Of a stretch of DNA of 64,000 bases, positions 43,951 through 53,918 are shown piece by piece. The stretch covers positions 635,378-699,377 of the forward strand of contig KB906733.1 of NCBI GenBank assembly GCA_000381585.1, in the 5' to 3' direction. The notes beneath the pieces were generated by a model. It was not told the DNA's origin. It saw nothing but the letters and a program-made list of their open reading frames with translations, and searched no databases. Both the position numbers and the translations under genes were made by a program. The stretch comes from Acidobacteriaceae bacterium KBS 83. GTDB lineage: Bacteria > Acidobacteriota > Terriglobia > Terriglobales > Acidobacteriaceae. Numbering within the stretch: position 1 is the stretch's first letter; each line of letters starts with the position of its first letter.

Positions 43951-45710
43951 TATTCGTCCTCCGCGGTCTCAAGCAGCGGATCCCGTTCTGGCCGGTGGAC
44001 CATCTCGTGCAGCGCGGCGCCGGGCGCGATCATCGGGTATACGCCGTCTTCCTTCTCTACCTGGAAGTTGAACAGGAATGGCTGCCCGGAAGTGCGGGCT
44101 TTGGTCACAGCGAGCGTCACATCCTTACGCTTGGCGATGTGTGCACCGGCGATGCCATGCGCTTCGGCGAGCTTCACGAAGTCAGGCGAGAGGATCGGCG
44201 AGGCGGAGTAGTTCTTCTCATAGAAGGTCTCCTGCCATTGGCGGACCATCCCCAGATAGCCGTTGTTGATGATGGCGATGTTGATGGCGAGCTTCTCCTG
44301 CACGACAGTCGAGAGCTCGGCGGCGGTCATCTGGAAGCCGCCATCGCCGGCAATGACCCAGACGTCCTTATGCGGGCACGCGGTCTTGGCGCCAATCGCG
44401 GCTGGCAGTGCGAATCCCATGGTGCCGAGGCCGCCGGAGGTGACGAGCGAACGCGGCGTCTCGTGCTTGAAGTATTGCGCCTCCCACATCTGGTGCTGGC
44501 CGACATCGGTAACGATGATGGTGTCCTGTTCGCGCCCCGCAGCCTGTGCTTCGCGCCAGATGTCGTGAATCACGTGTGCAGCGTAGAGGTGCCCATTGTC
44601 CGGCAGGTTGATGATGTCGCGAACCGCGGCCGTGCCCTTCGAGGCGTTGATCTTCCGCAGCCAGCCGGTATCGGTGCGCTTGGGAAGCAACGGCAGCAGC
44701 GTGTCAAGCACGCCGCGGAGGTCGCCGATGAGCGCGACGTCGACGCGGACGTTTTTGTTGATCTCCGAGGGATCGATTTCGACGTGGATCTTCTTTGCGT
44801 TCTGGGCGTAGTGTGCGAGATTTCCGGTAACGCGGTCGTCGAAGCGCATACCGAATGCCAGCAGCAAATCGGCCTCCTGAATCGCGTGATTCACCCATGA
44901 CTCGCCATGCATGCCCATCATGCCAAGGTTCAGCGGATGTGCGGCTGGGAAGCTGCCGAGGCCGAGCAGGGTAGAGGCGACTGGGATCTGTTGCGATTCA
45001 GCAAAGGCGATCACCTGCGCTTCAGCGCCGGACTGCGTGATGCCGTGGCCGGCAAGGACAATGGGGCGCTCTGCCGAATGGATCAGCGCGATAGCTTCAC
45101 GGATGGAGCTCGAATCCGCGCGCAGCATCGGGTGGGGCCGCGCGGCACAGGGCGCAGCGGCCGCGAACTCGAAGGATGCAGTGGATTGCTGTGCATCCTT
45201 CGTGATGTCGATGAGGACAGGACCGGGCCGGCCGCAGGTAGCGATCTGGAAAGCCTGGCGGATCGCCGGCGCGATGTCTTCCGCACGGGTGACGAGGAAG
45301 TTGTGCTTGGTAATAGGCAGCGTGATGCCGGTGATGTCCACTTCCTGAAAAGCATCCGAGCCCAGCACCTTCGACGAGACCTGGCCGGTGATGCAGACGA
45401 TGGGCACAGAGTCGAGCATGGCGGTCGCGATGCCAGTGACTAGATTCGTTGCGCCCGGTCCGCTGGTAGCCATGCAGACGCCGACTCGGCCGGAGGCGCG
45501 CGCGTAGCCATCGGCCATATGCGCCGCGCCCTGCTCGTGACGGACCAGGACGTGGCGGATGGGGAACTTGCGCAACGCGTCGTAGATGGGCAGGATGGCG
45601 CCGCCGGGATAACCGAAGACTTCGCGGACGCCCTCGCCTTCCAGCGTTGCCCACACAATCTCCGCGCCGGTCAGGACCGTTGTTCCTGCGCCGGATTCGG
45701 GTCTGCTCAT
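43950..45710 (-). CDS. ilvB: acetolactate synthase large subunit
   Basis: A 586-residue thiamine-diphosphate enzyme joining two pyruvates (or pyruvate and 2-oxobutyrate). The catalytic Glu is in VLVRHEQGAAHMADGYARASG; the ThDP motif is IAGDGGFQMTAAELSTVVQEKLAINIAIINNGYLG. The FAD and middle domains are complete. The proline of the herbicide/valine region is present in TGQVSSKVLGSDAFQE. It lies 54 bases after ilvD and overlaps ilvH. Confidence 0.96.
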   Translation of the reverse strand: MSRPESGAGTTVLTGAEIVWATLEGEGVREVFGYPGGAILPIYDALRKFPIRHVLVRHEQGAAHMADGYARASGRVGVCMATSGPGATNLVTGIATAMLDSVPIVCITGQVSSKVLGSDAFQEVDITGITLPITKHNFLVTRAEDIAPAIRQAFQIATCGRPGPVLIDITKDAQQSTASFEFAAAAPCAARPHPMLRADSSSIREAIALIHSAERPIVLAGHGITQSGAEAQVIAFAESQQIPVASTLLGLGSFPAAHPLNLGMMGMHGESWVNHAIQEADLLLAFGMRFDDRVTGNLAHYAQNAKKIHVEIDPSEINKNVRVDVALIGDLRGVLDTLLPLLPKRTDTGWLRKINASKGTAAVRDIINLPDNGHLYAAHVIHDIWREAQAAGREQDTIIVTDVGQHQMWEAQYFKHETPRSLVTSGGLGTMGFALPAAIGAKTACPHKDVWVIAGDGGFQMTAAELSTVVQEKLAINIAIINNGYLGMVRQWQETFYEKNYSASPILSPDFVKLAEAHGIAGAHIAKRKDVTLAVTKARTSGQPFLFNFQVEKEDGVYPMIAPGAALHEMVHRPERDPLLETAEDE

Positions 45711-45764
45711 CTGGGTGTCCTTTCTATGGGGTTAACTGCTGCTATTGTGTATCCGTAATTGTGA

Positions 45765-47477
45765 CTAAATCGTCACGGCCCCAAGCGAAGCGGAGCTGAC
45801 GCTGTCTGCATATTTGCGAAAGACACCTGACTTGAAACGCGGCTCCGGCGCCTTCCACGATGTGAGGCGAGCGGCGATCTCCGCATCCGGCACTTCGAGC
45901 GTGAGCTTCCGATTCGCAATGTCGAAGACGATCGAGTCGCCCTCTCGAACGGCAGCAATTGGGCCGCCGAGTTGCGCCTCGGGTGCGACGTGCCCTGCCA
46001 TCAGCCCTCGCGTCGCGCCGGAGAAACGGCCGTCGGTGAGGAGCGCTACGGTCTCAGAGAGTTCTGGAATGCCTTTGATCGCCGCGGTCACAGCAAGCAT
46101 TTCGCGCATGCCAGGGCCGCCGCACGGACCTTCATAGCGGATGACCAGTACATCGTTGGGGTTGATCTTGCCTGATTCGACCGCCGCGAAGCAGTCGTCC
46201 TCGCTTTCAAAGACGCGCGCGGTGCCGCGATGAAAGACGCGCTCGTGTCCAGCGACCTTGACGACACATCCTTCGGGAGCAAGGTTGCCTTTGAGGATTA
46301 CCAGGCCACCGGTTGGCTTCAGCGCCTGGTCCCAGGCCCGAATTACGGGTTGCCTCGGCGTCTCGACCGCCGCCGCGGCTTCCTGGTGGAGCGTCTTGCC
46401 CGTGACGGTGATTGTATTGTGAAGCTGGCCACGATCGAGCAGCCGCTTCGCCAGTACGCGCGAGCCGCCCGCGTCCTGATAATCCTTGGCGACATATTTG
46501 CCGCCCGGTGTGAGATCGCAGATAAGCGGTGTCTTCTCGCTGATGCGATCGAAGTCATCCATCGTTAGCGTCAGCCCCATCTCGCGCGCGATCGCGATGA
46601 GATGCAACACCGCATTGGTCGAGCCACCGGACGCACAGACTGCGGTGATTGCGTTTTCGAGCGCCTCGCGCGTGATGATCTTTGAGGGGCAGAGATCGTT
46701 GTGCACCAGATCCATGATCAATTTGCCGGCCTGACGGCTGGCATCGGCTTTGTCTGCGGCCATTGCCGGAACACCGGTCAATTGAATAGGCGATATGCCG
46801 AGAAATTCACCGGCCATCGCCATGGTGTTCGCCGTGAATTGGCCGCCGCAGGCGCCCGGGCCAGGGCAGGCCGCCGCTTCCACGGCTTCGAGCTGATCGT
46901 CTGTAATCTTGCCGGCGGCATGGGACCCGATGGCTTCGAATACGTTCTGAATGGTGATATCGACGAAAGAGCCGTCGGCCTGCTTCAGCTTGCCCGGAGC
47001 AATGGAGCCGCCATAGAGCATGAGGCCGGGGATATCCAGACGGCACATGGCCATGATGGTTCCGGGCATGTTTTTGTCACAGCCAGCGATACAGACGATG
47101 CCGTCGAAGAGATTGCCGCGGGCTACCAGCTCGACCGAGTCGGCGATGACCTCGCGTGAGATCAGCGACGCCTTCATACCCTGGGTGCCCATGGTGATGC
47201 CGTCAGAGATGGTGACGGTGTTGAACTCCATCGGGGTACCGCCCGCCTCGCGTACGCCCTGCTTCACCGCAGCGGCCACGTCACGCAAATGGAAGTTACA
47301 GGGACCGATCTCCGTCCAGGTGTTCGCGATGCCGATGATCGGCTTGTGCAGATCTTCATTGCTGAAGCCGACCCCACGCAGGAATGATCGTGCCGCTGCG
47401 CGCGAAGGACCTTCGGTGAGGGCGATGGAGTTCTTCTTGCCGGCGCTTGCGCCGTTGCTGATCGCTTCGTGAGCCAT
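45765..47477 (-). CDS. ilvD: dihydroxy-acid dehydratase
   Basis: A 570-residue enzyme that removes water from dihydroxy-isovalerate using an Fe-S cluster. Cluster cysteines appear in GPCNFHLRD, IAGCDKNMPGTIMAMCRL and AACPGPGACGGQFTANTMAM. SDGITMGTQGMKASLISREVIADS and GGSTNAVLHLIAIA are also typical. It is three bases from leuD, so the leu and ilv blocks form one unit. Confidence 0.96.
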   Translation of the reverse strand: MAHEAISNGASAGKKNSIALTEGPSRAAARSFLRGVGFSNEDLHKPIIGIANTWTEIGPCNFHLRDVAAAVKQGVREAGGTPMEFNTVTISDGITMGTQGMKASLISREVIADSVELVARGNLFDGIVCIAGCDKNMPGTIMAMCRLDIPGLMLYGGSIAPGKLKQADGSFVDITIQNVFEAIGSHAAGKITDDQLEAVEAAACPGPGACGGQFTANTMAMAGEFLGISPIQLTGVPAMAADKADASRQAGKLIMDLVHNDLCPSKIITREALENAITAVCASGGSTNAVLHLIAIAREMGLTLTMDDFDRISEKTPLICDLTPGGKYVAKDYQDAGGSRVLAKRLLDRGQLHNTITVTGKTLHQEAAAAVETPRQPVIRAWDQALKPTGGLVILKGNLAPEGCVVKVAGHERVFHRGTARVFESEDDCFAAVESGKINPNDVLVIRYEGPCGGPGMREMLAVTAAIKGIPELSETVALLTDGRFSGATRGLMAGHVAPEAQLGGPIAAVREGDSIVFDIANRKLTLEVPDAEIAARLTSWKAPEPRFKSGVFRKYADSVSSASLGAVTI

Positions 47478-47480
47478 GAA

Positions 47481-48140
47481 TTAGCGGGTCTCCGGTGTTG
47501 CGGTTACGAGCGCATCGGACTTAGGCGCAAGCCAGAACGCAGCGTCATGTTTCTGTTCGTAGCTGTCGAGTGCATCCGCGTGCCGCAGCGTGAGGCCGAT
47601 GTCGTCGAGCCCATTCAGCAGACAGTACTTGCGGAAGGGATCGATGTCGAAGTGCGCGTGAAGCCCCTGGTCATCTTTCACTGTCTGCTGTTCAAGGTCG
47701 ATGGTGATGGTGTGATTGGGGTTTGCCGTTGACCGCGAGAGCAGCGTCTGGACCTGTTCATCTGTGAGGCGCACCAGGATAATGCCGTTCTTGCCTGCGT
47801 TCGAGAAGAAGATATCCGCGAACGACGGCGCGATCACAGCGCTAAAGCCGAACTGTTGAATGGCCCACGCGGCATGCTCGCGGGAAGAGCCGCAGCCAAA
47901 GTTCTTCTCTGCGATCAGGATCTTCGCGCCCTTATGCTCAGGCTTGTTAAGCACGAACTCAGGGTTGGGCTGCCCGGCATTCGGGCCATCCTGGATGCGG
48001 CGCCAGTCATAGAACAGAAAGTCTCCATAGCCGGTGCGTTCGATGCGCTTGAGAAACTGCTTGGGAATGATCTGGTCCGTGTCGATATTCGGCAACGGCA
48101 GCGGAGCGGCGGTGCTGGTGAGCGTGCGGATGGCGTCCAT
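47481..48140 (-). CDS. leuD: 3-isopropylmalate dehydratase small subunit
   Basis: A 219-residue swivel-domain subunit. PNIDTDQIIPKQFLKRIERTG and EKNFGCGSSREHAAWAIQQFG are diagnostic. It pairs with LeuC to isomerise isopropylmalate. The ATG at 48140 overlaps the leuC stop by one base (TAATG). The frame continues upstream inside leuC, but that is a shadow. Confidence 0.95.
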   Translation of the reverse strand: MDAIRTLTSTAAPLPLPNIDTDQIIPKQFLKRIERTGYGDFLFYDWRRIQDGPNAGQPNPEFVLNKPEHKGAKILIAEKNFGCGSSREHAAWAIQQFGFSAVIAPSFADIFFSNAGKNGIILVRLTDEQVQTLLSRSTANPNHTITIDLEQQTVKDDQGLHAHFDIDPFRKYCLLNGLDDIGLTLRHADALDSYEQKHDAAFWLAPKSDALVTATPETR

Positions 48141-49606
48141 TATCGAGCACCCCCTTGGGCGAGCGCCGGTTCTGTCGCTGCAGGCTTTGCAGCAAGCGGC
48201 CACTTGCGAATGTCGGTGAGGTGGCCAGTAACAGCAGCGGCCGCGGCCATGGCTGGCGATAGTAGATGCGTGCGGCCGCCGCGTCCCTGGCGTCCTTCGA
48301 AGTTGCGGTTGCTGGTGGAGGCGCAGCGTTCGCCGGGCTGCAGGATGTCCGGGTTCATGCCGAGGCACATGGAACAGCCGGGCTCGCGCCACTCGAATCC
48401 TGCGGCGCGAAAGATGTGATCCAGACCTTCTTCTTCGGCCTGCTTCTTCACAAGCTGTGAACCTGGCACGACCATGGCGCGTACGGATGTGGCGACGTGA
48501 TGTCCCTTGACGACTGCGGCCGCGGCACGCAAATCGCTGATGCGGGCATTGGTGCACGAACCGATAAAGACACGATCGACAGCGATGTCCTCAATGCGGA
48601 TGCCAGGCTTCAGGTCCATATATTCGAGGGCGCGCGCGAAGCTCTTGCGGTCGGCTTCGCTGCGCGCATCCTCGATGGAGGGAACCATGGCATCTACGCG
48701 CGTGACCATGCCGGGCGACGTGCCCCAGGTGACGTTAGGGGCAAGCTCAGCGGCATCGATCGTCATCTCCCGGTCGAAGTGCGCGCCTTCGTCCGTGTGC
48801 ATTGTGCGCCAGTGGGCGACGGCCTCGTCCCATGCTGCACCTTTCGGAGCGAACCGGCGGCCTTTGAGATAGGCGAAAGTAGTTTCATCTGCAGCAATCA
48901 TGCCGGCACGCGCACCTGCCTCGATGCTCATGTTGCAGATGGTCATGCGCTCTTCCATGGAGAGCGCGCGGATGGCCGAGCCGGCGTATTCGACGACGTA
49001 GCCGGTCGCGCCGTCGGTGCCGATGCGGCCGATGATCTCGAGGATGATGTCCTTCGCTGTAACGCCGTGGGGCAGCTTGCCCTCGACATTAATGCGGAAG
49101 GTCTTCGGCTTTGACTGCGGCAGCGTTTGCGTCGCCATCACATGCTCGACCTCCGAGGTGCCGATGCCGAACGCCAGCGCGCCGAATGCACCATGGGTGG
49201 AGGTGTGTGAGTCGCCACATACGATGGTCGTGCCGGGCTTAGTGGCGCCGAGCTCCGGGCCGATCATGTGAACAATGCCTTGGCTCGCGTCCTGCACATC
49301 GAAGAACTCGATGCCGAACGCCGCGCAATTGCTGCGCAACGCATTCACCTGGCGCGCGGAGATCTGATCGGCAATTACCAGGCGGTCCTGCGCGCTGGTA
49401 GTAGGGACGTTGTGGTCCACCGTGGCGATATGCCTGTCGGGCCGGCGTAGTTTGCGGCCTGCCATGCGCAATCCATCGAAGGCCTGCGGCGACGTAACCT
49501 CATGGACGAGGTGCAGGTCGATATAGAGGATCGTCGGCTCGCCTTCCGGTTCGACGACGACGTGCTGCTGCCAGACCTTCTCGAATAGTGTTTGCGGCTG
49601 GGACAT
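48140..49606 (-). CDS. leuC: 3-isopropylmalate dehydratase large subunit
   Basis: A 488-residue aconitase-fold subunit with a 4Fe-4S cluster: [43 protein letters not shown] and [12 protein letters not shown] hold the cysteines. The start is [12 protein letters not shown] at 49606, with AAAGGA upstream; the frame is open to 49648, but that would run into leuB. The C-terminal 25 residues are an Ala/Pro-rich tail. Confidence 0.96.
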   Translation of the reverse strand: MSQPQTLFEKVWQQHVVVEPEGEPTILYIDLHLVHEVTSPQAFDGLRMAGRKLRRPDRHIATVDHNVPTTSAQDRLVIADQISARQVNALRSNCAAFGIEFFDVQDASQGIVHMIGPELGATKPGTTIVCGDSHTSTHGAFGALAFGIGTSEVEHVMATQTLPQSKPKTFRINVEGKLPHGVTAKDIILEIIGRIGTDGATGYVVEYAGSAIRALSMEERMTICNMSIEAGARAGMIAADETTFAYLKGRRFAPKGAAWDEAVAHWRTMHTDEGAHFDREMTIDAAELAPNVTWGTSPGMVTRVDAMVPSIEDARSEADRKSFARALEYMDLKPGIRIEDIAVDRVFIGSCTNARISDLRAAAAVVKGHHVATSVRAMVVPGSQLVKKQAEEEGLDHIFRAAGFEWREPGCSMCLGMNPDILQPGERCASTSNRNFEGRQGRGGRTHLLSPAMAAAAAVTGHLTDIRKWPLAAKPAATEPALAQGGAR

Positions 49607-49637
49607 CGATTCAGTTTCCTTTGCAACAGGTGCGTTG

Positions 49638-50747
49638 CTAAACAGCATGCAGGGACTGGTGACGATCGAGCGTGTCGTTCAGTATGCCGTTGACAAGCTT
49701 GCCCATTTCTTCTGTGGATGTGGCAGCCTGACGTGTGTCTCCTGCGCGCAGCAGATCGGCGCTGCGATAGCCGCGCTCGAGCACGGTGCGTACAGCGGAC
49801 TCGACGGCCTGGGCCTCGCCTTCGAGGTGCGCGGAATGATGCAGCAGCATAGCAGCGGTCAGGATGGCGCCGAGCGGGTTAGCGATGCCTTTGCCGGCAA
49901 TGTCCGGCGCAGAGCCATGCACAGGCTCATACAAGTTGATGGCGCCGCCAACCGTGGCAGAGGGCAGCATGCCGAGCGAACCGGTGATGACACCCGACTC
50001 GTCCGAAAGGATGTCGCCAAAGAGATTCTCGGTCAGCACCACATCGAAGTTGCGAGGCGTATTCATCAGGTGCATCGCGCAGGCATCGACATATTGATGC
50101 TCGAGGGTGATATCTGGGTACTGCGCTGCCATCTCGGTGACAGTGGCGCGCCACAACTGGGAGACCTCGAGCACGTTTGCCTTGTCGACAGACGTGACTT
50201 TCTTGCGACGCTTCGAAGCCAGTTCGAAAGCGACCCGGGCCACACGCACAACTTCGTCACGCGTATAGCGCATGGTGTTCCACGCCGAGTTCGATTCGCG
50301 CTGCCACGCCCGGGGCTGACCAAAGTAGAGACCACCCAGCAGCTCGCGTACGAAGAGGATGTCCGCGCCCTCAATCACCTCCGGTCGCAGCGGCGAGTTA
50401 GCTGCAAGCGCGGGGAAGGCGAATGCAGGCCGCAGGTTTGCGAAGCCGCCCAGCGCCTTACGCAGCTGCAGCAGGCCGGCCTCGGGCCGTCGATCGGGAG
50501 GCAGGGAATTGAACTCGTTGCCGCCCACCGCGCCGAGAAGTACTGCGTCACTCGCAAGCGCGGCTTCGAGCGTCTTCTGGGGAAGAGGACTGCCCTCCGC
50601 ACGGATGGCCGCGCCGCCGATCGCTGCTTCGGTGAACTGGAAATCGTGACCGCCGACCTCAGCGACGCTGCGCAGGATGTTGACAGCCTCGCGCGTCACC
50701 TCAGGGCCGATACCATCGCCTGCGACAACCAGAATCTTCAACTTCAT
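49638..50747 (-). CDS. leuB: 3-isopropylmalate dehydrogenase
   Basis: A 369-residue NAD-dependent decarboxylating dehydrogenase. It opens [20 protein letters not shown] and has [44 protein letters not shown] (Mg2+ site) and [23 protein letters not shown]. The length is normal. It sits 11 bases after leuA and 31 bases before leuC. Confidence 0.96.
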   Translation of the reverse strand: MKLKILVVAGDGIGPEVTREAVNILRSVAEVGGHDFQFTEAAIGGAAIRAEGSPLPQKTLEAALASDAVLLGAVGGNEFNSLPPDRRPEAGLLQLRKALGGFANLRPAFAFPALAANSPLRPEVIEGADILFVRELLGGLYFGQPRAWQRESNSAWNTMRYTRDEVVRVARVAFELASKRRKKVTSVDKANVLEVSQLWRATVTEMAAQYPDITLEHQYVDACAMHLMNTPRNFDVVLTENLFGDILSDESGVITGSLGMLPSATVGGAINLYEPVHGSAPDIAGKGIANPLGAILTAAMLLHHSAHLEGEAQAVESAVRTVLERGYRSADLLRAGDTRQAATSTEEMGKLVNGILNDTLDRHQSLHAV

Positions 50748-50758
50748 TCAGAAGTCTC

Positions 50759-51964
50759 CTAAGCCTGCGCTAGAGTGGTCGCGGACGCGCTCGACTGCGT
50801 AGCAAGCGCGATCAGATCCTGGTCATAGATCGCCTTTTTGCGATCAGCCAACTCGACGAACCGATGGTAGAAGTGATCAAGCTCTGCCGCGTCGAGCGTA
50901 TGGCCGAGCTCTCGCAGGCGATGAGCCAAGGCATGGCGGCCGGAGTGTTTGCCCAGCACCATGCTGTTTGAAGGCACGCCTACTGACGCGGGCGTCATGA
51001 TCTCGTACGTTAACGGGTTTGCCAGCATACCGTGCTGATGAATGCCCGCCTCATGTGCGAAGGCATTCGCGCCGACGACCGCTTTGTTCGGCGCGGGCCG
51101 GAAGCTGATGCGCTCGCCCAGCATCTGGCTGGTCAAAAAGAGGCGATCGTTCTTGAGCGAGTTCGGATGGGGATATTTGTCGCGCCGCACCATCAGGGCT
51201 GCGGCAATTTCTTCCAGCGCGGCATTGCCGGCACGCTCGCCGATGCCATTGATGGTGCACTCGATCTGACGCACGCCGCCTTCGATCGATGCGAGGCTGT
51301 TGGCTACAGCCATGCCGAGATCGTCATGGCAGTGCGCTGACAGCGTGATGCCGGCAACGGCGGGAACGCGGCTGCTGATCTCGCGGAACATCTGCGCGTA
51401 GTCATTTGGAGTGGAATACCCAACCGTGTCGGGAAGATTGATGGTTGTCGCGCCGGCCTCGATCGTCGCCGCAACCAATTCGGCGAGAAATTCGATATCG
51501 CTGCGGGTGGCATCCTCCGCGGAAAACTCCACATCATCCACGTAGCTGCGCGCCTGACGTACCGCGGCCGCCGCCTGATCAAGCGCCTGCGCGCGGGACA
51601 TCTTCAATTTGACCTCAAGGTGCAGGTCGGAACTGGCCAGGAAGGTGTGAATGCGGGGACGTTCCGCAAGGTCGAGCGAATGTGCGGCGCGTTCCACGTC
51701 CAGCGTCCGTGCGCGAGCAAGAGATGCGATGACCGGCCGACGGACTGCCTGACTGACGGCCCGGATGGCCTGGAAATCGCCTTCGGAGGAGATGGCGAAA
51801 CCGGCCTCCAGAATGTCTACGCCTAAATCGTCCAGCGCATGGGCCATCTCGATCTTCTCTGCTGTGCTCATGCTGCAGCCGGGGGACTGTTCGCCGTCAC
51901 GCAGCGTGGTGTCAAAGAAGACGATCCGGTCCTGAGGCGATCCCGGCGTTTCGCTGTGGGTCAT
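50759..51964 (-). CDS. leuA: 2-isopropylmalate synthase, short form without regulatory domain
   Basis: A 401-residue enzyme that condenses 2-oxoisovalerate with acetyl-CoA. The HMGL-like TIM barrel has FFDTTLRDGEQSPGCSMS, LSAHCHDDLGMAVANSLASIEGG (metal His pair) and INGIGERAGNAALEE. The subdomain with HEAGIHQHGMLANPLTYEIMTPASVG follows, but the protein ends soon after VELADRKKAIYDQDLIALA, where standard LeuA continues for 100 or more residues of leucine-binding domain. There is no room for it before leuB. The ATG has AGGAG five bases before it. Feedback inhibition by leucine is likely absent. Confidence 0.93.
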   Translation of the reverse strand: MTHSETPGSPQDRIVFFDTTLRDGEQSPGCSMSTAEKIEMAHALDDLGVDILEAGFAISSEGDFQAIRAVSQAVRRPVIASLARARTLDVERAAHSLDLAERPRIHTFLASSDLHLEVKLKMSRAQALDQAAAAVRQARSYVDDVEFSAEDATRSDIEFLAELVAATIEAGATTINLPDTVGYSTPNDYAQMFREISSRVPAVAGITLSAHCHDDLGMAVANSLASIEGGVRQIECTINGIGERAGNAALEEIAAALMVRRDKYPHPNSLKNDRLFLTSQMLGERISFRPAPNKAVVGANAFAHEAGIHQHGMLANPLTYEIMTPASVGVPSNSMVLGKHSGRHALAHRLRELGHTLDAAELDHFYHRFVELADRKKAIYDQDLIALATQSSASATTLAQA

Positions 51965-51997
51965 GTGCGCTCCTAAGAGGCATCATCGGGGAAGCTA

Positions 51998-52010
51998 TTG
52001 CATAATGCAA
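51998..52010. promoter_or_regulatory. palindrome between leuA and lysR genes
   Basis: TTGCATAATGCAA, a perfect 13-base palindrome with the T-N11-A form of a LysR-type box, about 34 bases before leuA and 77 before the lysR start, in a local AT-rich patch. It also overlaps a possible -35 (TTGCAT) of the leu operon. Confidence 0.5.
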
Positions 52011-52086
52011 ATTTATTGTTCTTGTGATTATAATAAATTTTACTAATACTAAGCCCCCAATACTCTTCTCAGGCTGGTATTTGCTT

Positions 52087-53016
52087 ATGGATCTGCAGCA
52101 ATTAGAGACCTTTCTGGCCGTGGTCGAGGAGCGCAGCTTCTCGCGCGCGGCGCAACGCCTTCTGCGCACGCAGCCGGCGGTGAGCCAGGTGATCCGCAAG
52201 CTGGAAGACGAGTTGGGAGAACCGCTTTTTGAGCGTGCATCGCGCGATGGCTCGCTGACCGCTGCGGGAGAGGTGTTGCGCACATATGCAGAGCGTCTCG
52301 TCGGGTTGCGGGCGGAGGCGGCAAGCGCTGTACGCGAGTTGAAGACGCTCGAACGCGGCCAGTTGAATCTGGCAGCGAACGAATACACCACGTTGTACCT
52401 CCTGCCGCTTCTGGATCGCTTCCGGCACATCTCTCCGCATATCTCTTTAACGGTGCAGCGCTCGTTGGCCAGCCGCATTCCAGATGATCTGCAGGCGCGC
52501 CGAGCCGAGTTGGGCGTGCTATCGTTCCGGCCCGACCCGGAACAGTTCCAATCCGTTGTTGTCTATTCGGATGCCGTTGCGTTCGTGGTTCATGCCGGCC
52601 ATCCGCTTGCAGGCCGACGCCGCGTGCACCTGCGCGAGCTTGGCGCGCAGAACTTCGTCGCGCACAACGTGTCATCGCCGCTGCGTCGGCAGATTGTCGC
52701 TACATTCGCCCAGCACAAGACGCCTCTGAATATCGGCGTCGAGCTGCCGAGTCTTGAAGCGGTTAAGCGGTTCGTTGCGATGGGGAATGGCGTCGCATTT
52801 CTACCGGAGCTCGCGGCTGCCCGTGAGATCGAGCTGGGCGAACTGGTGAAGGTACCCATCGCTGAAGTGAAGCTGGAGCGTCAGCTGCGCCTGGTGCATC
52901 GTCGGGCTGGTGCGCTCTCACATTCAGGGGTGGCGTTTTTGCAGGCGGTGCGCGCATTTTCGCTTGAGCGTGGCAGGCCGTATTTATACGCCGTCGAGGC
53001 TGATTCGATCGCTTAG
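52087..53016 (+). CDS. LysR family transcriptional regulator
   Basis: A 309-residue LTTR. The winged helix (MDLQQLETFLAVVEERSFSRAAQRLLRTQPAVSQVIRKLEDELGEPLFER, residues 1-50) and LysR_substrate domain (about 90-295) are clear. The ATG at 52087 starts the helix-turn-helix; the frame runs to 52024 but lacks family pattern. It is divergent from leuA, so control of the leu-ilv run in answer to a pathway intermediate is the best guess, as for other LTTR-leu pairs. Confidence 0.93.
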   Translation: MDLQQLETFLAVVEERSFSRAAQRLLRTQPAVSQVIRKLEDELGEPLFERASRDGSLTAAGEVLRTYAERLVGLRAEAASAVRELKTLERGQLNLAANEYTTLYLLPLLDRFRHISPHISLTVQRSLASRIPDDLQARRAELGVLSFRPDPEQFQSVVVYSDAVAFVVHAGHPLAGRRRVHLRELGAQNFVAHNVSSPLRRQIVATFAQHKTPLNIGVELPSLEAVKRFVAMGNGVAFLPELAAAREIELGELVKVPIAEVKLERQLRLVHRRAGALSHSGVAFLQAVRAFSLERGRPYLYAVEADSIA

Positions 53017-53165
53017 GAATAAGGAAAGCGGTGCAGGACACGCCAGGGCGGGCGAGCGGCAGGTACAATTGGGCAGAACGCCAGGATCATCCTGTAGTGA
53101 TTTCCGCCCGTCCGGGGAGCCGGTGCCAATGCGCGCCGCGCTCCACGCTTGAGGTTCAGGACCGA

Positions 53166-53822
53166 ATGAAGAAAATTCCGTTGCTGTTTCTGTTGTTGCC
53201 GATGCTGGCAACAGCGAGCTTTGCGCAGGAGAGCCGTATGGACGCAAGTGTTAGCGGCACCCTCGTTATTCCACCTTATGTAAACGGGCAGGGCGTCTTT
53301 CAGTCCGGCTGTCTGGCCCCAACGATTGCCACTACTGCGGCCAATTCCACTTCAACAGGAGGCGGCACCTGTTTTGGCCCTGGCGTGCTGGCGAGCTACC
53401 GCTACATGGTGACGCCGCGCAGCGCGCTCGAGGTGAATTACCAGTGGTCGCAGTACTACACCAATTACATCTACAGCAACCTGAACTACAACATTCACTC
53501 CAGGATGCAGGAGATTTCGGCGGCTTACATCTTTAATTTCAACTTCCGTAACTGGAATCCTTTCCTGGAGGCAGGCCCGGGCGGATTCATTTTTTCCCCG
53601 CTGGACGACCGGGGTACGCAGATCTTCAATCCCAAGCGCACGACGAATATCGGCTTTCTCTATGGTGGTGGCATTGCCTATGAGTTGAGCCCCAGCTTCG
53701 ATATTCGCGCCGAGTACCGCGGGATCGTCGTGAAGGCGCCGAACTTTGGGATAGCCAATGCGGACACCAAACGCTACTACAACATCAACAATCCGGTAAT
53801 TGGAATCGCGTACCACTTCTGA
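53166..53822 (+). CDS. outer-membrane beta-barrel protein
   Basis: A 218-residue protein with signal peptide MKKIPLLFLLLPMLATASFA. The mature part has alternating strands with aromatic girdles (SALEVNYQWSQYYTNYIYSN, EISAAYIFNFNFRNWNPFLEAG) and ends in F (GIAYHF), as outer-membrane proteins do. About eight strands are likely, as in OmpW/OmpA-like small barrels. Its role is unknown. It ends at a perfect terminator shared with a second barrel on the opposite strand. Confidence 0.78.
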   Translation: MKKIPLLFLLLPMLATASFAQESRMDASVSGTLVIPPYVNGQGVFQSGCLAPTIATTAANSTSTGGGTCFGPGVLASYRYMVTPRSALEVNYQWSQYYTNYIYSNLNYNIHSRMQEISAAYIFNFNFRNWNPFLEAGPGGFIFSPLDDRGTQIFNPKRTTNIGFLYGGGIAYELSPSFDIRAEYRGIVVKAPNFGIANADTKRYYNINNPVIGIAYHF

Positions 53823-53837
53823 TCTCGGCGTTATTGA

Positions 53838-53879
53838 AATTCAAAAGGCCCGGCACGATTGTGCCGGGCCTTTTGAATT
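53838..53879. terminator. bidirectional terminator, 19-base arms
   Basis: AATTCAAAAGGCCCGGCAC (53838-53856) and its exact complement (53861-53879) with a GATT loop. On both strands the stem ends in CCTTTTG, giving a T run of four. It separates two convergent barrel genes. Confidence 0.88.
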
Positions 53880-53918
53880 GAGTTGAGCCTGTCCTTCCAG
53901 AGTCAGTCTGCTCGTCGC

